Source: Natranaeroarchaeum sulfidigenes (GTDB lineage: Archaea > Halobacteriota > Halobacteria > Halobacteriales > Natronoarchaeaceae). Taken from it: a stretch of 64,000 bases of DNA. The position numbers were made by a program, and so were the translations under genes. The DNA is taken from contig NZ_CP064786.1 in NCBI RefSeq assembly GCF_017094485.1, positions 2,232,001-2,296,000 of the forward strand, in the 5' to 3' direction. Shown piece after piece: positions 15,963 through 24,940 of the stretch (positions are counted from its first letter, which is position 1; each line of letters begins with the position of its first letter). The notes beneath the pieces are model-generated. The model saw nothing but the letters and a program-made list of their open reading frames with translations, did not search any database and was not told the DNA's origin.

Positions 15963-18185
15963 TCACTGGAAGCCGATCCGACCGCCCTGTCGGCCGCGAG
16001 GATCGCTCCCGCCACCCTTGAACTCGTCTTTCATCTGCTCGTAGTAGTCGAGGATGTCCTCGGTAATCGTCGGCCGGACGTCCTCCAGGGCCTGCCGGAA
16101 GTGGCGCATCTCGACCGATTCGGCGTCGTCGTTCTCACGGAGGGCCTCGATCGCCGCTTCCCGGGCGATCGATTCGAGGTCGCTACCGACGTAGCCATCC
16201 GTGATCTCGGCGATCTCGCGCAGGCTCACGTCCGCGGCCAGCGGCGTATCGTCCGTGTGGATGTTGAGGATCTGCTCGCGCCCCTCGACGTTGGGCTGGC
16301 CAACCATGACCAGTCGGTCGAACCGGCCCGAGCGGATCAGGGCCGGGTCGATCATGTCCGGGCGGTTGGTCGCGCCGATCACCATCACTTCACCCATCTC
16401 TTCGAGCCCGTCGAGTTCGGTCAGGAGCTGGTTGACGACCCGCTCGGAGACGTTCGAGCCCATCTCCTGGCTGCGGGCGGGCGCGAGACTATCGAGTTCA
16501 TCGAAGAAGATCACGGTCGGCGAGACCTGCCGCGCTTTGCGGAAGGTCTGTCGGATCGCCTTCTCGGATTCGCCGACCCACTTGCTGAGTAGCTGTGGGC
16601 CGCGGACGCTGATGAAGTTCGCATTGGTTTCGTTGGCCACTGCCTTCGCCATCAGCGTCTTGCCGGTCCCCGGCGGACCGTACAGCAGGACGCCCTTGGG
16701 CGGCTCTACGCCCATCCGGGTGAACTTCTCCGGGCTGGACATCGGCCACTCGACGCTCTCCTGAATCTGCTGTTGGGCCTCGTCGAGCCCCCCGACGTCG
16801 TCCCAGCTGATCTTCGGCAACTCGACAAGTACCTCCCGCATCGCCGATGGTTCGACCTCGTTCAGAGCCCCGCGGAAGTCCTGGCGCTTGACGATCATCC
16901 GATCGATCAGACTCGGCGGAATGTCCTCCTCGTCGAGATCGATCTCGGGGAGGTAACGGCGCAGGGCCTTCATCGCCGCCTCTTTGGTCAGGCTCTCGAT
17001 GTCCGCGCCGACGAAGCCGTGGGTTTCGTCGGCCAGATGACCGAGGTTGACGTCGTCGGACAGGGGCATCCCGCGGGTGTGGATCTGGAGGATCTCCTCC
17101 CGACCCACCTCGTCGGGGACGCCGATCTCGATCTCGCGGTCGAACCGGCCCGGACGCCGAAGCGCGGGATCGACCGAATCGACGCGGTTCGTCGCCGCAA
17201 TGACGATGACCTGTCCCCGTGATTCGAGCCCGTCCATCATCGTCAGTAGCTGGGCAACGACCCGGCGCTCGACCTCGCCGGTGACGTCCTCGCGCTTCGG
17301 TGCGATCGAGTCGAGTTCGTCGATGAAGATGATCGAGGGCGACTCCTCGGTCGCATCCTCGAAGATCTCCCGGAGCTGCTGTTCGCTTTCCCCGTAGTAC
17401 TTCGAGATGATCTCCGGCCCGGCGATAGAGAAGAAACTGGCAGAGGTCTCGTTGGCGACTGCTTTCGCAAGGAGGGTCTTCCCGGTACCCGGCGGCCCGT
17501 GGAGCAGAACCCCCTGTGGCGGCTCGATGCCGAGTTTCTTGAAGATCTGCGGGTGTTTCATCGGCAACTCGACCATCTCGCGGACCCGCTGGATCTCGTT
17601 CTGCAGGCCGCCGATGTCCTCGTAGGTGATGCCACCGCCGGTCTTCTCGAAGCCGCTGATCGGCTCCTCGCGCAGCTCGACGTCGGTGTCCTCGGTCACG
17701 AGTACGACGCCTTCGGGCTCGGTCTCGACGGCGATCAGCGGGATCGCCTGTCCGGGCGAGCGCATGAACGGGTGGTTCGTACTCGACATCACGGGGACGA
17801 TATCGCGGCCGACGACCGGCCGCTTGAGGATCTGGCGTTTGACCATCCCGGCAGCATCGGAGCCGAACTGTACGCTCGCCTCCTCGGGCGGTGCGAGCAC
17901 GAGTGAGTCGGCCTTCTGGGCTTCAGCCTTCTTGATCGTGACGCGCTCGCCAATGCCGACATCTGCGTTCTGACGAGTGAACCCGTCGATCCGGACGGTG
18001 TCGGTGTTCCAGTCCTGACGGTCCGCACGCCAGACCTTGGCGGCAGTGGTGTCTGCCCCCTCTATTTCGATGATGTCACCAGGGCTGAGCTTGAGATGCA
18101 ACAGCGTATCCGGATCGAGACGAGCGATGCCACGCCCCGAGTCGTTGGGGTAGGCTTTCGCGACTTCCAGTTGAACTTCGTTCAT
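15963..18185 (-). CDS. cdc48: Cdc48/VCP (VAT) AAA+ ATPase
   Basis: 740 residues from ATG 18183-18185, the usual length for archaeal VAT. The N-domain (double-psi barrel plus second subdomain, residues 1 to about 185) is followed by two AAA domains. The first Walker A GPPGTGKT is at about 230-237 with [14 protein letters not shown]; the second has the same loop near residue 505 with [14 protein letters not shown]. Arginine fingers are present in both domains ([22 protein letters not shown]). The protein is a hexameric unfoldase that feeds substrates to the proteasome and remodels complexes. The C-terminal tail is Gly/Arg-rich and ends GGRIGFQ. A 16-bp palindrome lies about 100 bp upstream. Confidence 0.97.
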   Translation of the reverse strand: MNEVQLEVAKAYPNDSGRGIARLDPDTLLHLKLSPGDIIEIEGADTTAAKVWRADRQDWNTDTVRIDGFTRQNADVGIGERVTIKKAEAQKADSLVLAPPEEASVQFGSDAAGMVKRQILKRPVVGRDIVPVMSSTNHPFMRSPGQAIPLIAVETEPEGVVLVTEDTDVELREEPISGFEKTGGGITYEDIGGLQNEIQRVREMVELPMKHPQIFKKLGIEPPQGVLLHGPPGTGKTLLAKAVANETSASFFSIAGPEIISKYYGESEQQLREIFEDATEESPSIIFIDELDSIAPKREDVTGEVERRVVAQLLTMMDGLESRGQVIVIAATNRVDSVDPALRRPGRFDREIEIGVPDEVGREEILQIHTRGMPLSDDVNLGHLADETHGFVGADIESLTKEAAMKALRRYLPEIDLDEEDIPPSLIDRMIVKRQDFRGALNEVEPSAMREVLVELPKISWDDVGGLDEAQQQIQESVEWPMSSPEKFTRMGVEPPKGVLLYGPPGTGKTLMAKAVANETNANFISVRGPQLLSKWVGESEKAIRQTFRKARQVSPTVIFFDELDSLAPARSQEMGSNVSERVVNQLLTELDGLEEMGEVMVIGATNRPDMIDPALIRSGRFDRLVMVGQPNVEGREQILNIHTDDTPLAADVSLREIAEITDGYVGSDLESIAREAAIEALRENDDAESVEMRHFRQALEDVRPTITEDILDYYEQMKDEFKGGGSDPRGRQGGRIGFQ

Positions 18186-18284
18186 GTTTTCCAGTTTGCG
18201 GGGTCTTGTTGGTTCTCCGTGACGGGGTCCGATATGTCTTTTGCTGACTTGCACGACGGAGTGTACTACGCCGTGAGATCGTGG

Positions 18285-18300
18285 TGAGTGTTAACACTCA
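18285..18300. promoter_or_regulatory. Perfect 16-bp palindrome upstream of Cdc48
   Basis: TGAGTGTTAACACTCA reads identically on both strands. It lies in the divergent gap, about 100 bp before the Cdc48 start and 120 bp before the gene at 18421. A dimeric regulator site is the simplest reading. It does not sit directly on an obvious TATA box. Confidence 0.5.
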
Positions 18301-18380
18301 TAACTGGAGTGGCGTCATACAAATGCATAACGGCGTCGGCAGGGCAAACGACAGCGGCAAAACGGGAAGTAGCCCGAACC

Positions 18381-18390
18381 CTTTTATAAA
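18381..18390 (+). promoter_or_regulatory. TATA box of the 18421 gene
   Basis: CTTTTATAAA lies about 35 bp upstream of the ATG at 18421, giving a predicted start near 18413 and a leader of fewer than ten bases. Confidence 0.6.
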
Positions 18391-18420
18391 TAGGTTCCAT
18401 ACATACCGTGAGAACTCTTT

Positions 18421-18816
18421 ATGAATGGCAACACTCCGTACGCCGGTACTCCGGGCACCACACAGGCCGGAAAACGCGCGTCAGCCGATCTTGCCGAGCT
18501 CTCCGCCGGGCAACGGCGCGCGCTCCGTGAGAACGTCACCCGGATCGCCGCGCGGACGCGATCCTTTCTCCCCGACGAGTACGTCGTCGACTCTGACGTC
18601 TCGCAGGCCGCGGGGGGCGCTCGTGCGACCGTCGCCGTCCAGCCGCCCGTCGGCCATCCCGTAAGCGCCGGGTTCTCCCCCGAGGGCGAGGACTTCGAGG
18701 ACGACCAGTTGATCAGCGACGACGACGAGTTCGAGGTCGCCCGCGGTCTCGCCGCCAGCGCGGCCCTGCAGGTCAAACAGGCCGTTCAGGACGACGTGAC
18801 GCCGACCGCGCGATAG
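18421..18816 (+). CDS. Conserved haloarchaeal protein (DUF5811-like)
   Basis: 131 residues. The sequence starts MNGNTPYAGTPGTTQAGK, contains RSFLPDEYVVDSDVS and VAVQPPVGHPVSAGF, and ends VARGLAASAALQVKQAVQDDVTPTAR. From memory this matches a family annotated DUF5811 across haloarchaea; I have not been able to check the label. No function is known. It is soluble, without a signal peptide or membrane segment. It is the first of three short plus-strand genes between Cdc48 and aIF5B. Confidence 0.8.
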   Translation: MNGNTPYAGTPGTTQAGKRASADLAELSAGQRRALRENVTRIAARTRSFLPDEYVVDSDVSQAAGGARATVAVQPPVGHPVSAGFSPEGEDFEDDQLISDDDEFEVARGLAASAALQVKQAVQDDVTPTAR

Positions 18817-18857
18817 CGTACCGGGGAGCCTTTGCTTTTCGAGCGAGTTCGATCGGT

Positions 18858-19058
18858 ATGGACACCGATTACTGGCGCAAGGAACTGCCCCATCTCCTCG
18901 TGATCGTCCTGCTCGTTCTGGTGAGTATCCAGGCCGCCGAACTGCTTGTTCCCGGCGACCTGTCGTTCTGGCTCGGCCTCGGGGTCGCGGTCCTTGTCGG
19001 CCTGTTCTATCGACCGCTCATAGAGCGACTGGGCTACGCGCCCGACCACTGGGATTGA
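18858..19058 (+). CDS. Small membrane protein
   Basis: 66 residues with two hydrophobic stretches, LLVIVLLVLVSIQAAELL and FWLGLGVAVLVGLFY, then a short basic tail (RPLIERLGYAPDHWD). It follows the DUF5811-like gene by about 40 bp on the same strand and may be co-transcribed. The function is unknown. Confidence 0.65.
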   Translation: MDTDYWRKELPHLLVIVLLVLVSIQAAELLVPGDLSFWLGLGVAVLVGLFYRPLIERLGYAPDHWD

Positions 19059-19131
19059 TTTTCCGATCGACAATCGTGATATAGCCTCCCAAACGCAACG
19101 CTCATGTGTACCTGTTTCATACCCCCGCTTG

Positions 19132-19245
19132 ATGAACGACCCACACTACCGATGCACGGGCTGTGGCCGGAAGCTACACTACCAGACCACGAAGCACAAC
19201 GGCTGTCCTGGCTGTGGGACGGTCCCGCTGCATAGCGCGGACTGA
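19132..19245 (+). CDS. Zinc-ribbon microprotein, 37 residues
   Basis: An ATG at 19132 opens a 37-codon frame with two CxxC knuckles: CTGC at residues 8-11 and CPGC at residues 25-28, spaced 13 apart, with Arg/Lys/His between. This is the pattern of a one-domain zinc ribbon, like the microproteins common in haloarchaea. It begins MNDPHYR and ends PLHSAD. It may bind nucleic acid or a protein partner; nothing shows which. The remainder of the gap to the aIF5B end (19246-19474) is AT-rich and I see no gene in it. Confidence 0.6.
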   Translation: MNDPHYRCTGCGRKLHYQTTKHNGCPGCGTVPLHSAD

Positions 19246-19474
19246 GTCGAACCGCTGATCTGATTTTAGTCCAGTCATCTGATAGCTGTGACCGACCGCG
19301 ATCGCCGTAATACCTAGTAGAATTTCTAAACATTGTAGCGCACTCATCTATCCTCGTCAGTTTAGATCGTATCGAATGTGTACACACTGTAGACGAAACG
19401 TGTCGTTGTCCAGCAAATAATCCGTGATAAAATCTTCTTCAGTGCCCGAACGCTTTCTCAGCGTCCGAACGCCC

Positions 19475-21274
19475 TCACTTGCCCCAGAACGGGTCCCGCC
19501 GCCGATGCTTGTCGAGATACATCTGCAGGGCGTCACGCTCGTCCGGCTCGATATCCTCCAGAAGCTCCTGCTCGAGGATCTTCGCGTGTTTTTCCGGCAG
19601 CTCGGTCCAGAGCTCGTCACCCTCCTCTATTCCTCGGCCCACAGTGGGACCGTCGATGGCGACGCTTACGCGATCACCTTTGCGAGCCTGATCGACGTCC
19701 TCGCCGGCGTCCTGAATCCCCTTGAGCTGGCCGACACGTTTTGGCTCCTTGCCGTCGAACAGGGCGACGTTCGTGTTGTTCTGGACCGTTCCGGCGAGGA
19801 TCTCGACGCCGACGACGGCAGGGTCGTTCTGTCGGAACGTGTGATCGGGCAAGATCTGGAAGCGGGCGGGGCGGGTGATCTTGTCAAGGATCGTCTCCTG
19901 CTGGGCCTGCTCGCGCTCCTCGACGAACTCCTCGTACTCCTCGATCAGCCGGTAGATGACGTCGCTCTCGAAGATCCGGACGTCCTGATTCTCGGCGGCG
20001 GTGCGGGCGTCAGCGAGCACGTCGACGTTAAAGGCGAGGATCGCCTCGTGCATCGGATCCTCGGCGGTCGAGGCGACTGAGATGTCTCGCGGTGCGACGT
20101 CGCCGACCTCCGCGCGAACGATCGGAACCTCGGCCTCTTCGAGCGCATTGGACATGGCTTCGAGACTGCCGAGCGTGTCGGCCTTGACGACGATCCCCTG
20201 TTCGACGGTGTCGACGGCAATATCTGCGAGTTCGGCCTCGACCTCACCAATCACGTCGTCGATCTCCCGGTCGCGGACGACCCGCATCGGGGCGCCGGAC
20301 ATGGCGTCGTCCAGCTCGGGTGCGGCGATCTTGATCCCTGCCGCGGCTTTCAGTTCATCGACGTTCTCGAAGCGACTCTCGGTCCGGATCTCAGAGAGCG
20401 GTCGTGGCTTTAGCAGTGCGCGAACGTCGGTAACGATGGTGCTGTCGGCACCTCCGACGACGATCGTGTCGTCTTCTCTGACCGTGCCATCGTAGAGGAC
20501 GACATCGAGCGTGGTGCCGAAGCCTTTCTCCTCTTTGACCTCTAGCACGGTGCCGACACCCGGTCCCGCCACGTCGATCTCCATGGCCTCCTTCATATAC
20601 CGCTGGGAGAGGCCCATCATCACGGTCAGGAGATCCGGAATCCCCTCGCCGGTCATCGCCGAAACTGGCACGACGCCGACGTTATTCTGGAAGTTCTGTA
20701 CGCGCCAGTACAGATCGGCCGAGAAGCCCCGATCGCTCAACTGGCCGATGATCTCGTAGAGCTTCTCGTCGAGGTCGCCACGCACCCGATCGCTCTGGCT
20801 CTCGTAGGTCGCCTGCACCGGCGCGTCCTCGGTCGGGTTCCAGCCGGGGACGGTGTCGATCTTGTTCGCGGCGACGATAAAGGGCGTCTCCGAGCGTTTG
20901 AGGATCTCGATGGCCTCCTCAGTCTGGGGCTGGAAGCCGTCGTTGACGTCGACGACGAGGATGGCGATATCGGCGAGTGCGCCACCCCGCGAGCGCAGCG
21001 TTGCAAAAGAGTGATGGCCCGGCGTATCGATAAACAGCAGACCGGGCAGATCGAAGTCCGTCGGATCGACCAGCTCGCCCGCGATCTCCGAGATGACGTC
21101 GAGCGGCACTGCAGTCGCGCCGATGTGCTGTGTGATCGCCCCGGCCTCGCCCTCTATGACCGCCGAGCCTCGCACCTTGTCGAGCACGCTCGTTTTTCCG
21201 TGATCGACGTGGCCAAGCACGGCGACGATGGGCGTCCGAAGGGCGGCATCCGTTGATGTTGTAGAGTCCGACAT
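19475..21274 (-). CDS. infB: Translation initiation factor aIF5B (IF-2 homologue)
   Basis: 599 residues from ATG 21272-21274. The upstream open frame is not homologous. G-domain motifs are GHVDHGKT at residues 21-28, DTPGH and NKID, followed by domain II, the Rossmann-like domain III and the C-terminal domain IV ending in a basic DKHRRRDPFWGK tail. It is a GTPase that promotes subunit joining and initiator tRNA positioning on the ribosome. The length is normal for archaea, which lack the long bacterial N-terminus. The start lies 130 bp from the divergent small membrane gene at 21404. Confidence 0.96.
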   Translation of the reverse strand: MSDSTTSTDAALRTPIVAVLGHVDHGKTSVLDKVRGSAVIEGEAGAITQHIGATAVPLDVISEIAGELVDPTDFDLPGLLFIDTPGHHSFATLRSRGGALADIAILVVDVNDGFQPQTEEAIEILKRSETPFIVAANKIDTVPGWNPTEDAPVQATYESQSDRVRGDLDEKLYEIIGQLSDRGFSADLYWRVQNFQNNVGVVPVSAMTGEGIPDLLTVMMGLSQRYMKEAMEIDVAGPGVGTVLEVKEEKGFGTTLDVVLYDGTVREDDTIVVGGADSTIVTDVRALLKPRPLSEIRTESRFENVDELKAAAGIKIAAPELDDAMSGAPMRVVRDREIDDVIGEVEAELADIAVDTVEQGIVVKADTLGSLEAMSNALEEAEVPIVRAEVGDVAPRDISVASTAEDPMHEAILAFNVDVLADARTAAENQDVRIFESDVIYRLIEEYEEFVEEREQAQQETILDKITRPARFQILPDHTFRQNDPAVVGVEILAGTVQNNTNVALFDGKEPKRVGQLKGIQDAGEDVDQARKGDRVSVAIDGPTVGRGIEEGDELWTELPEKHAKILEQELLEDIEPDERDALQMYLDKHRRRDPFWGK

Positions 21275-21403
21275 AGTGACCACCTGAAGAAGTTCTTGTT
21301 CGAAGCTACGTCGCGCGGCATTTAGGCCTATCTTTTCACGTGGGCGGGCTCCGGGGCGGTCCGGACGGACACAAACAAGTACCAGACCAACCAATGGCCA
21401 CCT

Positions 21404-21640
21404 ATGTACGAACTCCTGGCTACACTGACGGCGACCACGTTCCTCGGAGACCTCGGGACGGCAGCAGAACACTTCGAGTCCGCACTGACCGTCGATCCAC
21501 TTTCGGCGATCCTCGTAGTCGTCGGTCAGTTGATTATCGGCGTCTCGGTGCTGGCCCTTGGCTACCTCACGCTCGGGGCGGTCGTCGACCTGCTCACTCC
21601 CGAGTCGTTCGGTCAAGCGCCGCCCCGAGATGAGCAATAG
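21404..21640 (+). CDS. Small membrane protein, divergent from aIF5B
   Basis: 78 residues with one long or two short hydrophobic helices (DPLSAILVVVGQLIIGVSVLALGYLTLGAVVDLL) and a charged tail. Its last 47 bp overlap the 3' end of the convergent F420-enzyme gene. The function is unknown. A gene of this kind may be conserved beside aIF5B in haloarchaea, but I could not check. Confidence 0.6.
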   Translation: MYELLATLTATTFLGDLGTAAEHFESALTVDPLSAILVVVGQLIIGVSVLALGYLTLGAVVDLLTPESFGQAPPRDEQ

Positions 21641-22577
21641 CTGACTCCTGATCCGGGCCCAGCGGCGTCCCGGCGACGAAGCCGTCTGCGTACTCCATGA
21701 TCTCGTCGATCCGCGCTTCGACGTCTGCGGGCGTCCCTGCGACCGAGAACGCGTCGATCATTTCTGGCGTGACGGCCGCGAACGCCTCGCCGAAGTCGCC
21801 GCGCTCGATCGCGTCGCCGACAGCCGCTGCCTGCTCGCGGGCGATCCCATGCCGATCGAGCACCGGCGGTGCCGCACCCGAGGCGATGAACGCAACGGGC
21901 TGTCGAGCCAGCTCGCGGGCTGCCTCGGCGTCCTCGGCGACGCTGACGCTCGCGTAGGCGGCGAACTCGAACTCGCCGCGCTCGTCGGGGCGGTCAGCAA
22001 GCCCTTTCTCGACCTGTTCTGATGCCCACGCGAAGTCGTCGGGGTGGGAAGCGTTGTACAGCAGGCCGTCGGCGTGTTTCGCGCTCATCCTGATCATGTG
22101 GGGTCCCTGCCCGCCGACGTAGACGGGAATCTCGCCGTCGACGTCGTACTCCAGTCCGGCGTCCGTCGCGGTGAACGTCCCGTCGTGGCTGACGCGCTCG
22201 CCCGCCCAGAGGTCCTGGGCGACTTTGAACGATTCGAGCACACGCCGGAGCGGTTTGTCGCGCTCGACGCCGAGTCCTGACAGCGTCGATTTGTCGCCGG
22301 GGCCGATCCCGAAGACGGCTCGCCCGTCGCTGACCTCCTGTAAGGTGGCGATCTGCGAGGCCAGCTGGACCGGGTGGACGACGTACGGGTTCGCCGCCGC
22401 CGGCCCCACCCGGATCTCGTCGGTCGCCGCGGCGATCCGATCGAGCGTGACAAAGGGGTCGCGGTTGAAGTAGTGACACGCCGCAAACAGCGTGTCGAAG
22501 CCGTTTCGTTCGGCCGTCTGCGCGCGGTCGACGATCTCTGCTACCTGATGTTCGGGGGTAAGTTCGATGCCGTGCAT
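21594..22577 (-). CDS. F420-dependent oxidoreductase, Mer-like (LLM family)
   Basis: 327 residues of the bacterial-luciferase-like TIM-barrel family, closest by eye to methylene-tetrahydromethanopterin reductase: MHGIELTPEHQVAEIVDRAQTAERNGFDTLF, AANPYVVHPVQLASQIATLQEVSDGRAVFGIGPGD and PVYVGGQGPHMIRMSAKHADG. It would use reduced F420 as hydride carrier in the cytoplasm. Haloarchaea are not methanogens, so the natural substrate is probably a folate- or pterin-linked one-carbon unit or another compound. The start lies 3 bp after the CofE stop, so cofactor-maturing and cofactor-using enzymes are one operon. The 3' end overlaps the convergent small gene. Confidence 0.85.
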   Translation of the reverse strand: MHGIELTPEHQVAEIVDRAQTAERNGFDTLFAACHYFNRDPFVTLDRIAAATDEIRVGPAAANPYVVHPVQLASQIATLQEVSDGRAVFGIGPGDKSTLSGLGVERDKPLRRVLESFKVAQDLWAGERVSHDGTFTATDAGLEYDVDGEIPVYVGGQGPHMIRMSAKHADGLLYNASHPDDFAWASEQVEKGLADRPDERGEFEFAAYASVSVAEDAEAARELARQPVAFIASGAAPPVLDRHGIAREQAAAVGDAIERGDFGEAFAAVTPEMIDAFSVAGTPADVEARIDEIMEYADGFVAGTPLGPDQESAIAHLGAALDRTTRE

Positions 22578-22580
22578 AGA

Positions 22581-23339
22581 TTAGTCCTCGTAGCTCCACT
22601 GCCGCAGCGCCTGCTGAACGAAGTCGCCGTCGAGATCGCGGAACAGTTCGTCGCTGCCGCCGTGCTCACCGAACTCCCAGTCGCGGATCACGACGACGGG
22701 CGTCCCGCCCGCGCCCTCGCCCGCGACGAGGTTCGCTGTCGCCGCCAGTTCGTCGACGACCGACTGAACCGTCACGCCGAGTTCGCGGCCGTCCCGGTCG
22801 TGCTCGCCGCGCCAGTCGCGGCTCGCGGGCATCCCCGCCCAGCCGATCGTGACGCCGCGCTGGCCGTGGCGGAACGGCCGCCCGCAGGTGTCGGTAACGA
22901 GCACCGGCGCGTCGACGGAGAGTCCCGAACGAATCTCGGCCGCCCGCTCGGAGGGAGCCTCCGGCAGGAGCAACAGGTCGTGGTCGGGCACGTTCGAGCG
23001 GTCGATACCCGCGTTGACCGTGATATGGCCGAAGTGGGTCCGGGTCAGCAGGAAGGGCGAGTCGATCAGCAGTTCTTCGCTCTCTTCGAGCACTGCCTGT
23101 GCGAACCGTGGGTCCTTCTCCTCGCCCGTCGCGTCTTCGAGCCGCTGTGCAACCGATTGTGCCCGCTCGCCTGCCGGAAAGTCGTCGAGATCGGCGGTTC
23201 GTCCCTCGGACTTCGAGACGATGGTGCTCGCGACCGCGACGACATCCGACGGTCGCAGCGCTATCCGCTCGTCGACCAGTGCAGCGATGTCGTCACCCGC
23301 CCGTATCTCGGGGAGATCGGGCACCGGGAGCGCCTGCAT
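22581..23339 (-). CDS. cofE: F420-0:gamma-glutamyl ligase
   Basis: 252 residues from ATG 23337-23339, the normal length for archaeal CofE. Characteristic parts are VVAVASTIVSKSEGRTADLDDF, ESEELLIDSPFLLTRTHFGHITVNAGIDRSN, TDTCGRPFRHGQRGVTIGWAGM and the central GEHDRDGRELGVT. It adds glutamates to F420-0 using GTP and a divalent metal, finishing coenzyme F420. It precedes the Mer-like F420 enzyme by 3 bp. The opposite-strand gene at 23469 is divergent, with about 130 bp between. Confidence 0.95.
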   Translation of the reverse strand: MQALPVPDLPEIRAGDDIAALVDERIALRPSDVVAVASTIVSKSEGRTADLDDFPAGERAQSVAQRLEDATGEEKDPRFAQAVLEESEELLIDSPFLLTRTHFGHITVNAGIDRSNVPDHDLLLLPEAPSERAAEIRSGLSVDAPVLVTDTCGRPFRHGQRGVTIGWAGMPASRDWRGEHDRDGRELGVTVQSVVDELAATANLVAGEGAGGTPVVVIRDWEFGEHGGSDELFRDLDGDFVQQALRQWSYED

Positions 23340-23468
23340 GGTCGCCTCTCGGCGGCGTGGCGATAAAAACGCGCGGATGGTGGAAAGCACATCCGCTGTC
23401 GAAGGGGTGGCCGTGGCACCGGATCCGGTGTCGAAAGAGGTTCGGGTGACGAACGTCTCCTCGTGTGT

Positions 23469-24716
23469 ATGACGACGTTCTACGCAGTACTCCGCCACCG
23501 TGGGGACGTGCTCGTCGAACAGGGCGAGCAGGGATGGGCGCTGCCGACAGTCGAGGGCGAAGACGCCGAGCGGGCGGTCGCTGGGTTGCTCCCGGGCGAC
23601 GTCGGCAGCCAGCAGGTTCGGATCGGTGCACCGATCGGGGATGACCAGCGGCGGCCAGTGCTGTTCGACCTGCCGGAACGCCCCACGGTCGGCGCGGAGC
23701 GAGCGTGGCGCTGTCCCACCACGCTGCTCGACGAGGACGCCGCACCCGGCGCGTGGGACCCTTACGAGCGCGTTGCGCCGACGGTTCGCTCCATCGCGGC
23801 GGACGACGAGCACGGCGCGGCCTATCTCTCGGTCCGGGCGCTCGAAGTGCTCCGGGACCGGGCTACGCTGCTGGCCGCGGAGGGCGAGCGCGACCCGGAT
23901 GAACTCCACGATCTCGGCCGGCGACTGCTCAGAGCGCGCCCGAGCATGGCCGTGCTCCGGAACCGGGTGAACCGGGCACTGAACGAGGCAGGCGGTGCGG
24001 ACGACGAGGCGGCTCCGGACGCCAGGCCGACATCCGAAGCGATCCAGCGCGCCGCCACGGCGGGTATCGAAGGCGCGCTTGACGCAGACGCCGAGGCGGC
24101 TGCGGCGGCCGCGGAACTGATCGAGGGGGACGCCGTGCTCACGCTCTCGCGTTCGGGAACCGTGCTGGACGCGCTCGGTAGTGCGACCCTCTCGGGGGTC
24201 TTCGTCGCCGAGTCCCGCCCGGCCCGCGAAGGGATCGACGTCGCGGAGCGACTCGCGGCCGAACACGACGCGCCGGTCACCGTCCACACCGACGCCGCAA
24301 CGGTCCACGTGGTTGCGACCGAAGACGTCGACGCGGTGCTCGTCGGCGCGGACACGATTCTGCCGGACGGCCGGGTCATCAACAAGACAGGCACATGCGT
24401 CGCTGCGCTGGCGGCCGCTCGCGAGGGAGTTCCGGTCTACGTCGTCACGGCCAGCGACAAGGTCAGCCACGAGTCGACGGTCAACCTCGAATCGGGGGAT
24501 ACAGGGGCAGTGTACGATGGCGAGGCGGACCTCGATGTCCTGAACCCCACGTTCGACGTCACGCCGGGCGAGCTCGTTGCGGGCGTCATCACCGAGCGGG
24601 GCGTGCTCGACGACGCAGAGATCGAAACGATCGCCGAGGAGCACGCCGCTGCGGCGGCGTGGCAGGATCCACCAAGCGATGGGCATCAGGATCCACGAGA
24701 GGCCGAGTGGGAGTAG
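23469..24716 (+). CDS. Fusion: degenerate Nudix-like domain + eIF2B-alpha/R15P-isomerase-like domain
   Basis: 415 residues from ATG 23469. Residues 1 to about 130 begin like a Nudix fold (TTFYAVLRHRGDVLVEQGEQGWALPTVEGE) but the Nudix box G-x5-E-x7-RE is missing, so hydrolase activity is doubtful. Residues about 170 to 400 are the eIF2B-alpha/ribose-1,5-bisphosphate isomerase fold: LSRSGTVLDAL, VAESRPAREG, VLVGADTILPDGRVINKTGTCVAAL and DVLNPTFDVTPGELV. The isomerase converts ribose 1,5-bisphosphate to ribulose 1,5-bisphosphate in the archaeal AMP/nucleoside salvage route. Whether this member is that enzyme or a regulatory relative cannot be decided here. The tail after DPPSDG is poorly conserved. 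Confidence 0.8.
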   Translation: MTTFYAVLRHRGDVLVEQGEQGWALPTVEGEDAERAVAGLLPGDVGSQQVRIGAPIGDDQRRPVLFDLPERPTVGAERAWRCPTTLLDEDAAPGAWDPYERVAPTVRSIAADDEHGAAYLSVRALEVLRDRATLLAAEGERDPDELHDLGRRLLRARPSMAVLRNRVNRALNEAGGADDEAAPDARPTSEAIQRAATAGIEGALDADAEAAAAAAELIEGDAVLTLSRSGTVLDALGSATLSGVFVAESRPAREGIDVAERLAAEHDAPVTVHTDAATVHVVATEDVDAVLVGADTILPDGRVINKTGTCVAALAAAREGVPVYVVTASDKVSHESTVNLESGDTGAVYDGEADLDVLNPTFDVTPGELVAGVITERGVLDDAEIETIAEEHAAAAAWQDPPSDGHQDPREAEWE

Positions 24717-24940
24717 TCCGGGCGAAGGTGTGTAGCGCACGAAAGAGAGTCCCTGGACTCGGAACTGCGAACCCGCAAGCGTAAAACGCCGCCGCGGCCT
24801 ACCACCGACGGGCGGCAGTGACGACGGTTACCCCCACCGAGCCCCTTGTGACGACGACCTTTCCCGAGCCGCCCTCTCGAACGTCGCAAGTGGCTACGCT
24901 CTCCGGCAGGCTTATTCGTGGCGTGCGTCGACTGGAGCGC

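Noticed and set aside
23340-24740. Upstream extension of the CofE frame
   Set aside because: The extension is antisense to the Nudix/eIF2B-like fusion, and CofE has normal length from ATG 23339.
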